A stretch of DNA of 64,000 nucleotides from Stygiobacter sp043807765 (GCA_043807765.1 JAZDFQ010000061.1:49770-113769); one strand, 5' to 3'. Positions 27,501 through 36,175 are shown, numbered from the stretch's first letter. The notes: generated from the letters alone by a model not told the origin. Numbers and translations are program-made.

Positions 27501-27986
27501 GCCACTAAGTCACCAAGACACAAAGAAAAACAAATGAAATGATTATGGAAGATTTTTTAATTAGCGAAAGCCGGCATAATTATGCACCCCTTTCTCTGAA
27601 AGAAGAGCAAATTGGTAAAGCAATTGTAAACGCTGCCTTTAAAGTTCACGGAGAATTAGGTGCTGGATTGCTTGAAAAAGTTTATGAGGTTTGTCTAGCC
27701 CACGAATTAACTAAATGTAATTTAAGCGTCATACGCCAACTTGAAGTTCCGATTAAGTATGAAAACATAACGTTCGACGAGGGATTAAGACTAGATTTAC
27801 TAGTGGAACATCTAGTTGTATGCGAACTAAAAGCAGTAGAGCTTGTTAACCCAGTTTGGGAAGCTCAAATTCTTAGTCATTTAAAACTTACCGGATTACG
27901 TTTAGGTTATTTAATCAATTTTAATGTTCCTACTATTAAACAAGGTATTAAAAGATTTATTCTTTAGTGCCTTAGTGTTTTAGTGG
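27501..27986. mobile_element. GxxExxY cassette bounded by inverted CACTAAG-type repeats
   Basis: The left boundary, 27501-27525 (gccactaagtcaccaagaca plus caaag), and the right boundary, 27962-27986 (reverse complement gccactaaaacactaaggca plus ctaaag), are inverted and closely related; each is built of repeated CACTAAG-like heptads. The 142-codon GxxExxY gene fills the space. A small inserted unit is inferred; no transposase lies inside. Confidence 0.55.
27539..27967 (+). CDS. GxxExxY-family protein
   Basis: The 142-residue protein carries the signature that names the family, G43-LL-E46-KV-Y49, within a PD-(D/E)XK-like alpha/beta core (LRLDLLVEHLVVCELKAVE, with D and E-x-K spacing of a nuclease-type active site). 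The function is unknown; a nuclease fold is an inference from the D...ExK pattern. The family is found in many environmental bacteria, often in several copies per genome. It is enclosed by inverted CACTAAG-like repeats and sits between hflX and hutH, as if inserted there. An ATG six bases downstream is an alternative start. Confidence 0.85.
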   Translation: MIMEDFLISESRHNYAPLSLKEEQIGKAIVNAAFKVHGELGAGLLEKVYEVCLAHELTKCNLSVIRQLEVPIKYENITFDEGLRLDLLVEHLVVCELKAVELVNPVWEAQILSHLKLTGLRLGYLINFNVPTIKQGIKRFIL

Positions 27987-28021
27987 CCTATTTGTTTCTA
28001 AGAATTATTTTGGAGTAAATA

Positions 28022-29578
28022 ATGAAATTAGTTATTGACGGTCAATCGTTGACCTTAGAAAAGATAGATTTCTTCCTTCATGAAAATCCGATTGTTGAAT
28101 TATCCGCTCAATCGAAAAAGAAAGTTAACGCTGCACGTAAACTTGTTGACGAATGGGTGGAAAAAGGTGAAACTATATACGGCGTTACAACAGGCTTTGG
28201 CGGATTTTCAAGCGTAAGAATTCCAAAAGAAGATATTGCTCGCCTTCAAGAAAATTTAATTATCAGTCATACTGCCGGAGTTGGAGAAAATTTGCCGCCA
28301 TTTATTGTTAAGCTGATGATGCTTCTCCGCGCGAATGCTCTCGCAAGCGGCTTTTCAGGAATTAGATTAGAGACACTTCAGCTTCTGTTGGACATGATGA
28401 ACAATAACATAATTCCGGTTATTCCTTCGCAAGGATCTGTTGGTGCCAGCGGAGATTTAGCACCTTTAGCTCATTTAGTTTTGACTATGATTGGCAAGGG
28501 TGAAGTACAAACCATAAAAAATGTTTTAGATGAAAGGGCTGCTGAAGCCAAAATACTTTCTTCAGCAAGAGTCTTAAAAAAGTTTGGCCTCGAACCGGTT
28601 AAGCTTGCAGCCAAAGAAGGATTGGCTTTGATTAACGGAACGCAAATGATGACTGCCTTTGGTGCTTTCATTTGCATCGAAGCGAAGAAGTTGATGAAAC
28701 TTGCTGATATTTCCAGCGCACTTTCTCACGAGGCTCTTCGTGCGACAGACCGTGCTTTTGATTTACGCGTTCATAACTTGCGTCCTTATCCCGGACAAAT
28801 TGCAACTGCTAATAATTTGTTGGCTTTATTGAATAAGAGTGAAATCCGCGCATCACATTTGCAAGACGATCCGCGCGTGCAAGATTCCTACTCTATTCGC
28901 TGTATTCCTCAAGTTCACGGCGCTTCCCGCGATGCAATAGATTATGTCTGCTCGCGAATTGAGATTGAACTAAATTCGGTAAATGATAATCCGATTATTT
29001 TTCCGGATGATAATGATTACATCAGCGGTGGAAATTTTCATGGTCAGCCACTCGCGCTTCCGCTGGATTTTATGGCAATCGCACTTGCCGAATTAGCCGA
29101 CATTTCGGAGAGAAGAATAGATCGTTTAACAAACGGGACTTCCGAAAAGCTACCCAAGTTTCTTGCTAAAGATGGAGGATTAAATTCCGGTTACATGATT
29201 GCTCAATACACCGCGGCAGCACTTGTATCGGAAAATAAAGTATTAGCTCATCCGGCCAGTGTGGATTCAATTCCAACATCTGCCGGCAAGGAAGATTTGA
29301 ATTCTATGGGATCAATCTCCGCTAGAAAATGTCATCAGGTTTTGAAGAATGTCCAAACGGTTATTGCGATTGAATTTTTGTTAGCCGCGCAAGGTATTGA
29401 CTTCTTGAAACCGCTTAAATGTGGAATCGGAACAAACGCGGCATATAAAACCATTCGAAAATTAATTCCGACTTTGAATCAAGATAGAATTCTTTATGAA
29501 GACACGAAAAAAATTCTAAGTCTAGTTTCTGAAGGCAAAATTCTGAACGAAGTTGAGAAAGCAGTTAAGATGTTATAA
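28022..29578 (+). CDS. hutH: Histidine ammonia-lyase
   Basis: The 518-residue protein belongs to the MIO-dependent lyase family. The prosthetic group forms from A142-S143-G144 in GSVGASGDLAPLAHL; the catalytic Tyr is Y53 in YGVTTGFG. The selectivity pair is S82-H83 (LIISHTAGVG), the histidine-lyase form. GGNFHG and the QDSYSIRC segment also match HutH. It converts L-histidine to urocanate and ammonia, the first step of histidine degradation. No other hut genes (hutU, hutI) are in the window, so the rest of the pathway must lie elsewhere. A GGAG site precedes the ATG. A related second lyase lies about 0.8 kb downstream. Confidence 0.9.
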   Translation: MKLVIDGQSLTLEKIDFFLHENPIVELSAQSKKKVNAARKLVDEWVEKGETIYGVTTGFGGFSSVRIPKEDIARLQENLIISHTAGVGENLPPFIVKLMMLLRANALASGFSGIRLETLQLLLDMMNNNIIPVIPSQGSVGASGDLAPLAHLVLTMIGKGEVQTIKNVLDERAAEAKILSSARVLKKFGLEPVKLAAKEGLALINGTQMMTAFGAFICIEAKKLMKLADISSALSHEALRATDRAFDLRVHNLRPYPGQIATANNLLALLNKSEIRASHLQDDPRVQDSYSIRCIPQVHGASRDAIDYVCSRIEIELNSVNDNPIIFPDDNDYISGGNFHGQPLALPLDFMAIALAELADISERRIDRLTNGTSEKLPKFLAKDGGLNSGYMIAQYTAAALVSENKVLAHPASVDSIPTSAGKEDLNSMGSISARKCHQVLKNVQTVIAIEFLLAAQGIDFLKPLKCGIGTNAAYKTIRKLIPTLNQDRILYEDTKKILSLVSEGKILNEVEKAVKML

Positions 29579-29593
29579 GCATTAAAGTAAAAT

Positions 29594-29628
29594 GTGAAAA
29601 GTTAATTTTTTTTACGTTTCACTTTTTT
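29594..29628 (+). terminator. Intrinsic terminator after hutH
   Basis: A gtgaaaagt / acgtttcac stem (one mismatch) with an 11-nt T-rich loop is followed directly by TTTTTT, starting 15 bp after the hutH stop. It overlaps the 3' end of the small antisense-oriented ORF at 29612. Confidence 0.65.
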
Positions 29629-29776
29629 CGTTTCCCGATTTGTATATGCTTTCTTTACCAAGTCTTTCTCTGCGGTCAATCCATTTATCTAGTTTGGATA
29701 TCGCCAATCCAAATATTGTAATTCCAAGTAAAATCAGAATTGTTACCAGTATAAAAACGATTGTGTATATGCTCAT
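29612..29776 (-). CDS. 54-residue single-helix membrane protein overlapping the transposase
   Basis: This short frame (54 codons) starts with an ATG that overlaps the TGA of the transposase gene (ATGA, 4-bp overlap), suggesting translational coupling. The product has one transmembrane helix (residues about 4-27, IVFILVTILILLGITIFG) and a charged tail (KLDKWIDRRERLGKES). No family was recognised. It could be a host gene truncated by insertion, a small element-borne protein, or chance; the overlap and the well-formed helix argue against chance. The stop lies in the T-rich terminator loop of hutH. Confidence 0.55.
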   Translation of the reverse strand: MSIYTIVFILVTILILLGITIFGLAISKLDKWIDRRERLGKESIYKSGNEKSET

Positions 29777-30210
29777 TTTACATCCAATCCATATTTTTTA
29801 ATGAAACTATCATATTCCTCACTAAAGCTTTTCTGCGTATGATGATTTTTCTGATTATCAATATAATTAATTACGTTATTCAAGATGGATTCGCTGACAG
29901 AAAACGCCGCATATCCCGTTTGCCAAGCAAACTTCTCATTTAAAAATTCATTTTGATTAATCCAGTGAGATGATTCTCCCTTTAAGTAATGAAAAACATC
30001 TTTGACCGAGTGATTTTGATTTAGCAAAAACAATACATGAACATGGTCTTTATAGCCGCCAATTGATTTTAACGTAATATCAAATCTTTCTTTTAGAATT
30101 TCATCCATGTGCTGATATAATGCTTTTTCAAACTTTTCAGTAATCAGCGCTTCTCTATTTTTTGTGCTGAATATTCCGTGAATCCAAATTTTAGCTACGG
30201 AATGAGACAT
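29773..30210 (-). CDS. IS200-like / REP-associated tyrosine transposase (Y1, HUH)
   Basis: The 145-residue protein has the Y1-transposase fold: the HUH metal-binding motif H56-V-H58 in YKDHVHVLF, and a candidate nucleophile Y100 in WQTGYAAFSVS. A short N-terminal strand with WIHGIFSTKNR completes the fold. These enzymes nick and join single-stranded DNA at hairpins. Palindromic REP-like sequences lie immediately upstream (30219-30322), as expected of the RAYT branch, in which transposase and REP repeats are associated. The element looks intact; left end is unclear because the overlapping 54-codon ORF intervenes. Confidence 0.85.
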   Translation of the reverse strand: MSHSVAKIWIHGIFSTKNREALITEKFEKALYQHMDEILKERFDITLKSIGGYKDHVHVLFLLNQNHSVKDVFHYLKGESSHWINQNEFLNEKFAWQTGYAAFSVSESILNNVINYIDNQKNHHTQKSFSEEYDSFIKKYGLDVK

Positions 30211-30218
30211 ATATCCTC

Positions 30219-30322
30219 AAACGGTTAAAACCGTTTAAAATATAATGAGTTTAACTTTCAGCCCATAGATTAATCTATGGGCTGAGATATGTCGTTAAAA
30301 AGGAAGAACCGTTTCAACGGTT
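30219..30322. repeat. Three-hairpin REP-like module beside the transposase
   Basis: In order: aaacggtt-aa-aaccgttt (30219-30236), a perfect 28-bp palindrome beginning tcagcccatagatt (30258-30285), and aaccgtt-tc-aacggtt (30307-30322). The two outer hairpins share the aaccgtt stem. This palindrome cluster is typical of targets of RAYT/IS200-like transposases. A similar three-part layout occurs at 62824-62913. Confidence 0.75.
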
Positions 30323-30381
30323 TTTATTTCACTTTCCATTTATTAAGTTGCTATTAGACTTAGTCAAAAAGGAGATAAGTT

Positions 30382-31905
30382 ATGTCGATTGTTCTTGATG
30401 GTTCCAATCTCACAGTAGAAAAAGTAGTTGCTGTTGCCCGCCACAATGAAAAAGTTGAATTACACCCCGAAGCACTTAAAAGAATCAAAGCATGCCGCGC
30501 AATGCTTGAGCAAAAAATCCAGGCGCACGAAATTATGTATGGCGTAAACACCGGAATTGGTGAGTTTAGCGAAATGGTTTTGAATGACGAGCAAGTTAAA
30601 GAGTTTCAGAAGTACTTGATTTACAATCACGCTGCCGGTATTGGTGATCCAGCGCCGATTGAATATGTACGCGGCGCGATTACCGGAAGAATTAACGTTC
30701 ACGCTCACGGAATGTCCGGCATCCGCCCAGAGATTACATTAACACTTATTGAAATGCTAAACAAAGGTGTAACTCCTGTTGTCTGCCAGAAAGGCTCTGT
30801 TGGTGCAAGCGGAGATTTGGCGCCGATGAGTCAAATTGCTTTGCTGTTAATGGGTGAAGGAGAAGCATTCTATAAAGGGGAACGTTTGCCGGGAAAAGCC
30901 GCTTTTGAAAAAGCCGGAATTGAAATTCCCGGACTTCAAGCAAGAGACGGACTCGGTACAATCAATGGTTCTAATTTGTTAACAGCGATGAGCGCAATTC
31001 ATCTTTATGATATTAACCGCTGGTTGAAGCAAGCCGAGATTGCTTGCGCAATGTCGCTTGAAGCTTTGTTTGCAAATCTAAAACCATATGACACCCGACT
31101 TCACGAAGTACGCGGCTTTAAAGGTTCTGTACGCAGCGCCCGTGCAATATTGAAATGTATAGAAGGAAGCGACTTGCAAACCGGAAAACTGAAATCAAAG
31201 GTTCAAGATGCTTACTCGATGCGATCCTCACCGCAAGTTATTGGTGCGGCTCACGATGCAATTGCATACGCAAAACAGCAAGTTGAAATTGAATTGAATG
31301 GCGTTGGCGATAATCCAATTTTTATTCCAGAAAGCAATATCACCTTAACGGGCGCAAATTTTCAAGGAACCCCGGTTTCTCTTCCTATGGATATGGTTAG
31401 CGCAGCAGTAACGATGGTTTCTGTTCTTTCCGAAAGACGATTGAACCGTTTGCTTAATCCCGCTCTTAGTATTGGCTTGCCGGATTTTCTTACCAAAGGT
31501 GCCGGAATGTTTTCCGGTTTGATGCTTAGTCAGTACACAGCCGATACCTTAATAGTTGAGCAGAGAATGCTTTCGGCACCGGCTTCTGTCCAATCCATTC
31601 CCGCTGCGGCAGATCAAGAAGATTTTGTTTCAATGGGAATGAACACGGCTATTAAGAACGGGCAAATTATAGATAATGCGTATGGAGTTCTTGGAATTGA
31701 ATTCATAGCTGCTTCACAAGCATTGGATTTTAGAAACTTCACAAATGGTAAAGGGGTTTCAAAAGCAAAAGAAGTTGTTCGCAAACATGTTGCTCATCTC
31801 GATGTTGACCGACCTCTTTATCCTGACCATACAAAAATGAAAGAAGTTGTAAAGAGTTGTAAAATATTGGAAGAAGTTGAAGAAGTAGTTGGTTCTTTAG
31901 AGTAA
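30382..31905 (+). CDS. MIO-dependent aromatic amino acid ammonia-lyase or aminomutase (HutH paralogue)
   Basis: The 507-residue protein is of the same family as the upstream hutH: MIO triad A142-S143-G144 (GSVGASGDLAPMS) and Y53 (YGVNTGIG). It differs at specificity sites: the pair is N82-H83 (LIYNHAAGIG) rather than S-H, and the later loop reads GANFQGTP, as in phenylalanine lyases, not GGNFHG. It could act on histidine, phenylalanine/tyrosine, or be a 2,3-aminomutase; sequence alone does not decide. A GGAGA site precedes the ATG, and the REP module lies just upstream. A lectin-like gene follows in the same direction. Confidence 0.82.
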   Translation: MSIVLDGSNLTVEKVVAVARHNEKVELHPEALKRIKACRAMLEQKIQAHEIMYGVNTGIGEFSEMVLNDEQVKEFQKYLIYNHAAGIGDPAPIEYVRGAITGRINVHAHGMSGIRPEITLTLIEMLNKGVTPVVCQKGSVGASGDLAPMSQIALLLMGEGEAFYKGERLPGKAAFEKAGIEIPGLQARDGLGTINGSNLLTAMSAIHLYDINRWLKQAEIACAMSLEALFANLKPYDTRLHEVRGFKGSVRSARAILKCIEGSDLQTGKLKSKVQDAYSMRSSPQVIGAAHDAIAYAKQQVEIELNGVGDNPIFIPESNITLTGANFQGTPVSLPMDMVSAAVTMVSVLSERRLNRLLNPALSIGLPDFLTKGAGMFSGLMLSQYTADTLIVEQRMLSAPASVQSIPAAADQEDFVSMGMNTAIKNGQIIDNAYGVLGIEFIAASQALDFRNFTNGKGVSKAKEVVRKHVAHLDVDRPLYPDHTKMKEVVKSCKILEEVEEVVGSLE

Positions 31906-31929
31906 TCATTAAACTAAAATGGAGTTAAT

Positions 31930-32298
31930 ATGAAGAAGCATTTTTCCACAATTATTTTTTTCGTCCTATTATTTTCAAGCAGCCAATTACTCTATGCTCA
32001 GTTAAGAGTACAAACCGGAGTATTTAATGCAGACAAAAATGTTTCCAACTACATGCTTGCCGCCGGCGGCGATATGGAAAGGATATTACAATTAAACATC
32101 ACATTTCCAAAACCGTTTACCAAAACTCCAGATATTCAACTAAGTATAACCAGATTAGACCAAGATCGGGGATACAATACTCGTTACGATGTAAAAGTAG
32201 TTTCGGCACATAAAGCCGGATTTACAATGGAAGTTAAAACTTGGGGCGGTTCAAAAATTTATTTGATCGGCGGAACCTATATGGCTGTTGGAGAATAG
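31930..32298 (+). CDS. Secreted H-type-lectin-like protein
   Basis: The 122-residue protein has a signal peptide (cleavage after LLYAQ) and one domain resembling the H-type lectin fold: F.KPFTKTPDIQLSITRLDQDRGYNTRYDVKVVSAHKAGFTMEVKTWGGSKIY has the family's hallmark order of Pro/Thr, D-x-D, N-T-R and TW positions. H-type lectins bind N-acetylgalactosamine-type sugars; here a secreted sugar-binding role is inferred. It starts 24 bp after the lyase gene, with a GGAG site, so it may be cotranscribed although the functions seem unrelated. A terminator follows. Confidence 0.7.
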   Translation: MKKHFSTIIFFVLLFSSSQLLYAQLRVQTGVFNADKNVSNYMLAAGGDMERILQLNITFPKPFTKTPDIQLSITRLDQDRGYNTRYDVKVVSAHKAGFTMEVKTWGGSKIYLIGGTYMAVGE

Positions 32299-32310
32299 CA
32301 TAAATTAATT

Positions 32311-32338
32311 GCACCCGATTTGTCAATAGGTCGGGTGC
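32311..32338. terminator. Terminator between convergent genes
   Basis: A gcacccga / tcgggtgc eight-bp stem with a 12-nt loop lies between the lectin-like gene and the convergent lipoprotein gene. A short T-run (gtttcatt) follows on the plus strand. Confidence 0.7.
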
Positions 32339-32344
32339 GTTTCA

Positions 32345-32758
32345 TTATAACTCAAACTCTCTTTCTATTCTTGCTTTTCTTCCGGTATAATCATCTTTAG
32401 CTCTAAAGATTAAAACGTACTTTCCCGCTTTGTAAGTTGAGTCAAGTTGTACTTGTGTGTTTATCGCTAAATCTACCACACCTTCATTAGCAAGTTGATC
32501 AACCCTTCCATGCTGAACATCTTGTTTGATTGTTCCGTCCGGCTTTTTCAAATCAAGCACAAACGAAACTTGAGCACCGAATCTTCCTTTGTAAGCGGTT
32601 TGTGCAAAGCCTTTTGCCTGGCAACTAGCATTCAACTCCCAGCTATTATCTAAAGCATATGCAAAAGCAACTGGAGAATATAGTTCGAACTTCTCTTCTT
32701 TCTTAGAACAACCAAGCATCAATAGCGTAACCAATAACAATAGGAAAATTTTTTTCAT
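32345..32758 (-). CDS. Small lipoprotein, uncharacterised
   Basis: The start is set at the ATG at 32758, 8 nt after a GGAG site. The roughly 137-residue product has a lipobox (LLMLGC) soon after the N-terminus and a beta-rich body (LDLKKPDGTIKQD, YVLIFRAKDDYTGRKARIEREFEL) without known motifs. Immediately upstream a terminator hairpin isolates it from serC. The function is unknown. Confidence 0.75.
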   Translation of the reverse strand: MKKIFLLLLVTLLMLGCSKKEEKFELYSPVAFAYALDNSWELNASCQAKGFAQTAYKGRFGAQVSFVLDLKKPDGTIKQDVQHGRVDQLANEGVVDLAINTQVQLDSTYKAGKYVLIFRAKDDYTGRKARIEREFEL

Positions 32759-32773
32759 TTGAATCACTCCTAA

Positions 32774-32799
32774 AAAATAGAGCCGAAAAATACTCGGCT
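32774..32799 (-). terminator. Terminator after serC
   Basis: An agccga / tcggct six-bp stem with a 7-nt loop; on the minus strand it is followed by CTATTTTTTAGG. The same segment ends in the ribosome-binding site of the next gene, so spacing is tight. Confidence 0.65.
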
Positions 32800-32842
32800 C
32801 ATTCTAAATACTCACTACTTAATACTAGCGACTTTATATCTT

Positions 32843-33928
32843 CTAGTTGTTCTTCTTATACTCACTCATAAATTCTGCCAATGCTTCAACGCCGGCTTTA
32901 GGAAACGCATTGTAAATTGAAGCACGAATTCCGCCAACAGAACGATGCCCCTTTAACCCGCTAAATCCTTTTGCGGAAGCTTCTTTTACAAACTTTTCTT
33001 CAAGTTGTTCATTTGGAAGTCTGTAAGTTACATTCATTAGAGAACGGTCTCCAACAGCAGTTGTACCTTTGTAATAACCGTCGCTGCCATCTATTGCATC
33101 ATAAAGAACTTTAGCTTTGTCCAAATTGCGTTTGTACATTTCGTCTAATCCGCCCATGTTAAGCAGCCACTTGAAAACCAATCCGGCAATGTAAATTCCA
33201 AATGTGGTTGGAGTGTTGTACATGGTTTCGTTATCAGCGTGAATTTTATAATTCATGTATGTGTGGAGCGAATCGCTGCTGCGAGCCAGCAAATCTTTTT
33301 TGATTACAACAACCGTAACACCGGAAGGACCAATATTTTTTTGAGCTCCGGCATAAATTAAACTGTACTTATTCATGTCTAATTTCTTATGAAGAAAATC
33401 TGAAGACGCATCACAAACAAGCGGAACATTTCCGGTTTCCGGTTCTGTTCTAAATTGTGTTCCAAAGATTGTGTTGTTAGAAGTGAAATGTACATAAGAA
33501 GCTTCCGGATCCAGCTTCATTTCTGCTTGTTTTGGTATTCTCGAATAATTATCGGACTTTGTGGTAGCAGCTACATTAACTACACCAACTCGTTTAGCTT
33601 CTTTAGCTGCTTTCTCTGCCCACGCGCCGGTTACAATGTAATCAGCTTTATTATTTGGAGGCATCAAATTCAACGGTACCATAGAGAATTGAAGAGTAGC
33701 TCCGCCTTGTAAAAATAGAATAGAATATTCTTCACTTATTCCTAAAAGCTTTCTCAAATCTGCGTCTGCATCTTTTATAATTCCGTCAAAAATTTTTCCG
33801 CGGTGACTCATTTCCATAACGCTCATTCCGCTTCCCTTGTAGGAATACAAATCCTTCTGAGCCTCTAACAAAACTTCTTCCGGTAAGATTGCCGGGCCTG
33901 CGCTTAAATTATAAATACGTTTTTCCAT
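32843..33928 (-). CDS. serC: Phosphoserine aminotransferase
   Basis: The start is set at the ATG at 33928, with GAGGATAAAG before it; a longer frame to 33991 is not supported. The roughly 361-residue protein has the SerC pattern: YNLSAGPAILPEEVL at the N-terminus, FLQGGATLQFSMVPLNL, and the PLP-lysine segment YAGAQKNIGPSG (K in AQKN). The C-terminal GLKGHRSVGGIRASIYNAFP completes the family signature. It makes 3-phosphoserine from 3-phosphohydroxypyruvate and glutamate, the second step of serine synthesis. It lies downstream of the histidine kinase and DUF1015 genes on the same strand. Confidence 0.95.
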   Translation of the reverse strand: MEKRIYNLSAGPAILPEEVLLEAQKDLYSYKGSGMSVMEMSHRGKIFDGIIKDADADLRKLLGISEEYSILFLQGGATLQFSMVPLNLMPPNNKADYIVTGAWAEKAAKEAKRVGVVNVAATTKSDNYSRIPKQAEMKLDPEASYVHFTSNNTIFGTQFRTEPETGNVPLVCDASSDFLHKKLDMNKYSLIYAGAQKNIGPSGVTVVVIKKDLLARSSDSLHTYMNYKIHADNETMYNTPTTFGIYIAGLVFKWLLNMGGLDEMYKRNLDKAKVLYDAIDGSDGYYKGTTAVGDRSLMNVTYRLPNEQLEEKFVKEASAKGFSGLKGHRSVGGIRASIYNAFPKAGVEALAEFMSEYKKNN

Positions 33929-33992
33929 CTTTATCCTCTTAAATGTAAAATTAGATAGGTGAAACTTAGTAGAAATTTTAGAACGGCTCAAA

Positions 33993-36158
33993 TCAAATTT
34001 GGACTTTAGCTCGTGGCAAAGTAAACGTAAATGTGGTGCCTCTGTTTTCTAGGCTGTTAAAGGAAATCTGTCCGCCGTTCATTTCTATCAATTCTTTGCA
34101 AATTATTAGCCCTAGTCCGGTACCTTTTTCATCGTTTGTACCGCGAGAAGTTGTTTGTGTGTCTAATTTGAAAATTTTATCCTTGAAATCGCTAGGAATA
34201 CCCACTCCTTGATCTACAACATTTACAATTACAACATTTTCTAAGCTTTCGGCAGTAACACGCACTTTTCCTTTTTCATAAGTAAACTTGATGGCATTAG
34301 TTATAAGATTCTGAATCACTGAATGAACCATTCTTCTATCGGCTAAAACTAAAGTACTCTCCGGAACCTCATTTATTAGTTTGATGCTTTTTCGCTCGGC
34401 ATTCTGACCTAATAAGAAAAGAGAGTGCGATAATTCTTCATTTAAGTCAAATACTTCCGGATTGTATTCCATACGTTTGGATTGAAGTCTTGACCAATCA
34501 AGCAAATTTTCCAGCAACATGTAAATATCTTTTACCGTTCTGTTCAGTTTTACCAAGTAAACATTCTTCTCTTCTTCTGTTAATTCTTCATTTCCCTCGG
34601 CTAAAATTTCCGCCAGTCCTTTCAAACCAAAAAACGGGCTTTTAAGATCGTGCGAAATAATAGAGAAAAATCTATCGCGGGATTTTATTGTGCTTTCCAG
34701 TGCCCGGGATTTTTCCTCAATATCTCGATTCATTTTTTCGAGCTGACCTTTTATTTTTTGGATTGATCGATATCTAAATAGCAAAACAACCAAAGCAAGA
34801 ACAATCAGCAGCGAGACTATATAAACGTAAATAGTTTTGTTTTGCTCTTTCTCTATTTCCAGATTTTTTATTTTCAATTCGCGATCTTTAGAATCAACAT
34901 CATAAATAACTGAAAGCTCCAAAATTTTATCTCTCGCTTCTTTACTCCAAACCGAATCCAACACAGCAGAGTATTTTTTTAGGTATTCAAACGCTTGATT
35001 CGTATTTCCTCTAATATGGTTTATATCAGATAATTCCTTATAAACGGCTGCTTCAATTCTTCTGTTCCCAATTGAAAGCGCGTATTCTAAAGCAGCATTC
35101 AACGAAGATTGCGCGCTCGAAATGTCTCCTTCAACTTTTTTAACTCTTGCAATATTCAGCAGAACTGCAGCAATACCAAATTTGTCTTTTAGCTGCTTTC
35201 TAATTTCAAGGGAACGATTGTAATACATTCCGGCTTCATCATATTTTTTTGCGGCCAGATATATATCGCCCAAATCATTATAAGAATAAGCCATTCCGCT
35301 TTTGTCGTCGGCAAGTTCTTTTATTTTTAGCGATTCATTCTGATAGTAAGTTGCCTTTTCATAATTCTTAAGTTTGTAATAGCTTACTCCAAGATTATTT
35401 AGTACACGACCTAAAACATAGTTGTCTTTTAATACATAGACGATGTCTAGAACTTTTTTTGAATAATAGATTGATTGATTAGTTTGATTCATCTCGTTAT
35501 AGACAAACGCAATGTTATTCAGTGTAAGTCCAATTTCGAACTTATCGTTGAGGGCTTCTTTTATTTTTAGAGATTGAAAGAAATAACCAATCGCTTTGTC
35601 GTAATTGCTCCACTTCCAATATATCAGCCCCATGTAGTTTAATGCTTCAGCGGAAATTTCTTGTGCATCGGAACTATCGGCAAGGTTAAGTGCTTTTCGG
35701 TATAACTGAAACGCCTGTACAAATTGATTTCTTCGCCAAAAAACCAAACCTAGACTATTATATGTGCGGGCAATTTCTTTATCGTTTTGAACCTCTTGAA
35801 AAATTGACAACGCGCTTCTGTATAAACTTTCTGCTTTCTCCAAATTATTCTGCGAGTAAAACAAAAATCCAAGATTGTTTTCTGCGTATGCCTCGCCCGA
35901 GGCATAATCTTTTTCTTTAGCAATTGTTAGCGCTTCTTCGGCATAGATTCTGGATTTCTCGAATGAGCTTCTTTTGAGAAGGTATGATAATTTGTTAAGC
36001 GCATCTACGCGCTCAATTCCCGTAAGCGAAGGGAGTTTCTTTTCAAGTTCGGCTGTATTATTTGTTTGTGCTATTGTAAATGTGGCGAACAGCAACGAAC
36101 AAACCAGTAAAAGTACTAAGCGTTTCTTATTACTCAATATATTTAGTGTGTTTAACAC
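33993..36158 (-). CDS. TPR-containing sensor histidine kinase
   Basis: The 721-residue protein has a signal or anchor helix (residues about 11-30). Then about eight to nine tetratricopeptide repeats (residues about 45-400: AYAENNLGFLFYSQNN, ALNYMGLIYWKWSNY, and similar units) lie in the periplasm. A transmembrane helix near 440-460, a coiled coil and a cytoplasmic kinase core follow. The phosphoacceptor His is in FFSIISHDLKSPF; the N box is NLITNAIKF, the G1 box DQGVGIP and the G2 box GTGLGLIICKEL. No response regulator is adjacent. It follows the DUF1015 gene by 17 bp and precedes serC, so the three probably form a transcript. Confidence 0.9.
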   Translation of the reverse strand: MLNTLNILSNKKRLVLLLVCSLLFATFTIAQTNNTAELEKKLPSLTGIERVDALNKLSYLLKRSSFEKSRIYAEEALTIAKEKDYASGEAYAENNLGFLFYSQNNLEKAESLYRSALSIFQEVQNDKEIARTYNSLGLVFWRRNQFVQAFQLYRKALNLADSSDAQEISAEALNYMGLIYWKWSNYDKAIGYFFQSLKIKEALNDKFEIGLTLNNIAFVYNEMNQTNQSIYYSKKVLDIVYVLKDNYVLGRVLNNLGVSYYKLKNYEKATYYQNESLKIKELADDKSGMAYSYNDLGDIYLAAKKYDEAGMYYNRSLEIRKQLKDKFGIAAVLLNIARVKKVEGDISSAQSSLNAALEYALSIGNRRIEAAVYKELSDINHIRGNTNQAFEYLKKYSAVLDSVWSKEARDKILELSVIYDVDSKDRELKIKNLEIEKEQNKTIYVYIVSLLIVLALVVLLFRYRSIQKIKGQLEKMNRDIEEKSRALESTIKSRDRFFSIISHDLKSPFFGLKGLAEILAEGNEELTEEEKNVYLVKLNRTVKDIYMLLENLLDWSRLQSKRMEYNPEVFDLNEELSHSLFLLGQNAERKSIKLINEVPESTLVLADRRMVHSVIQNLITNAIKFTYEKGKVRVTAESLENVVIVNVVDQGVGIPSDFKDKIFKLDTQTTSRGTNDEKGTGLGLIICKELIEMNGGQISFNSLENRGTTFTFTLPRAKVQI

Positions 36159-36175
36159 TTTATGGACTTCATATT

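Noticed and set aside
33928..33991. Longer N-terminus for SerC beginning at 33991
   Set aside because: The ATG at 33928 has a proper ribosome-binding site and gives the normal SerC N-terminus; the extension matches nothing in the family.
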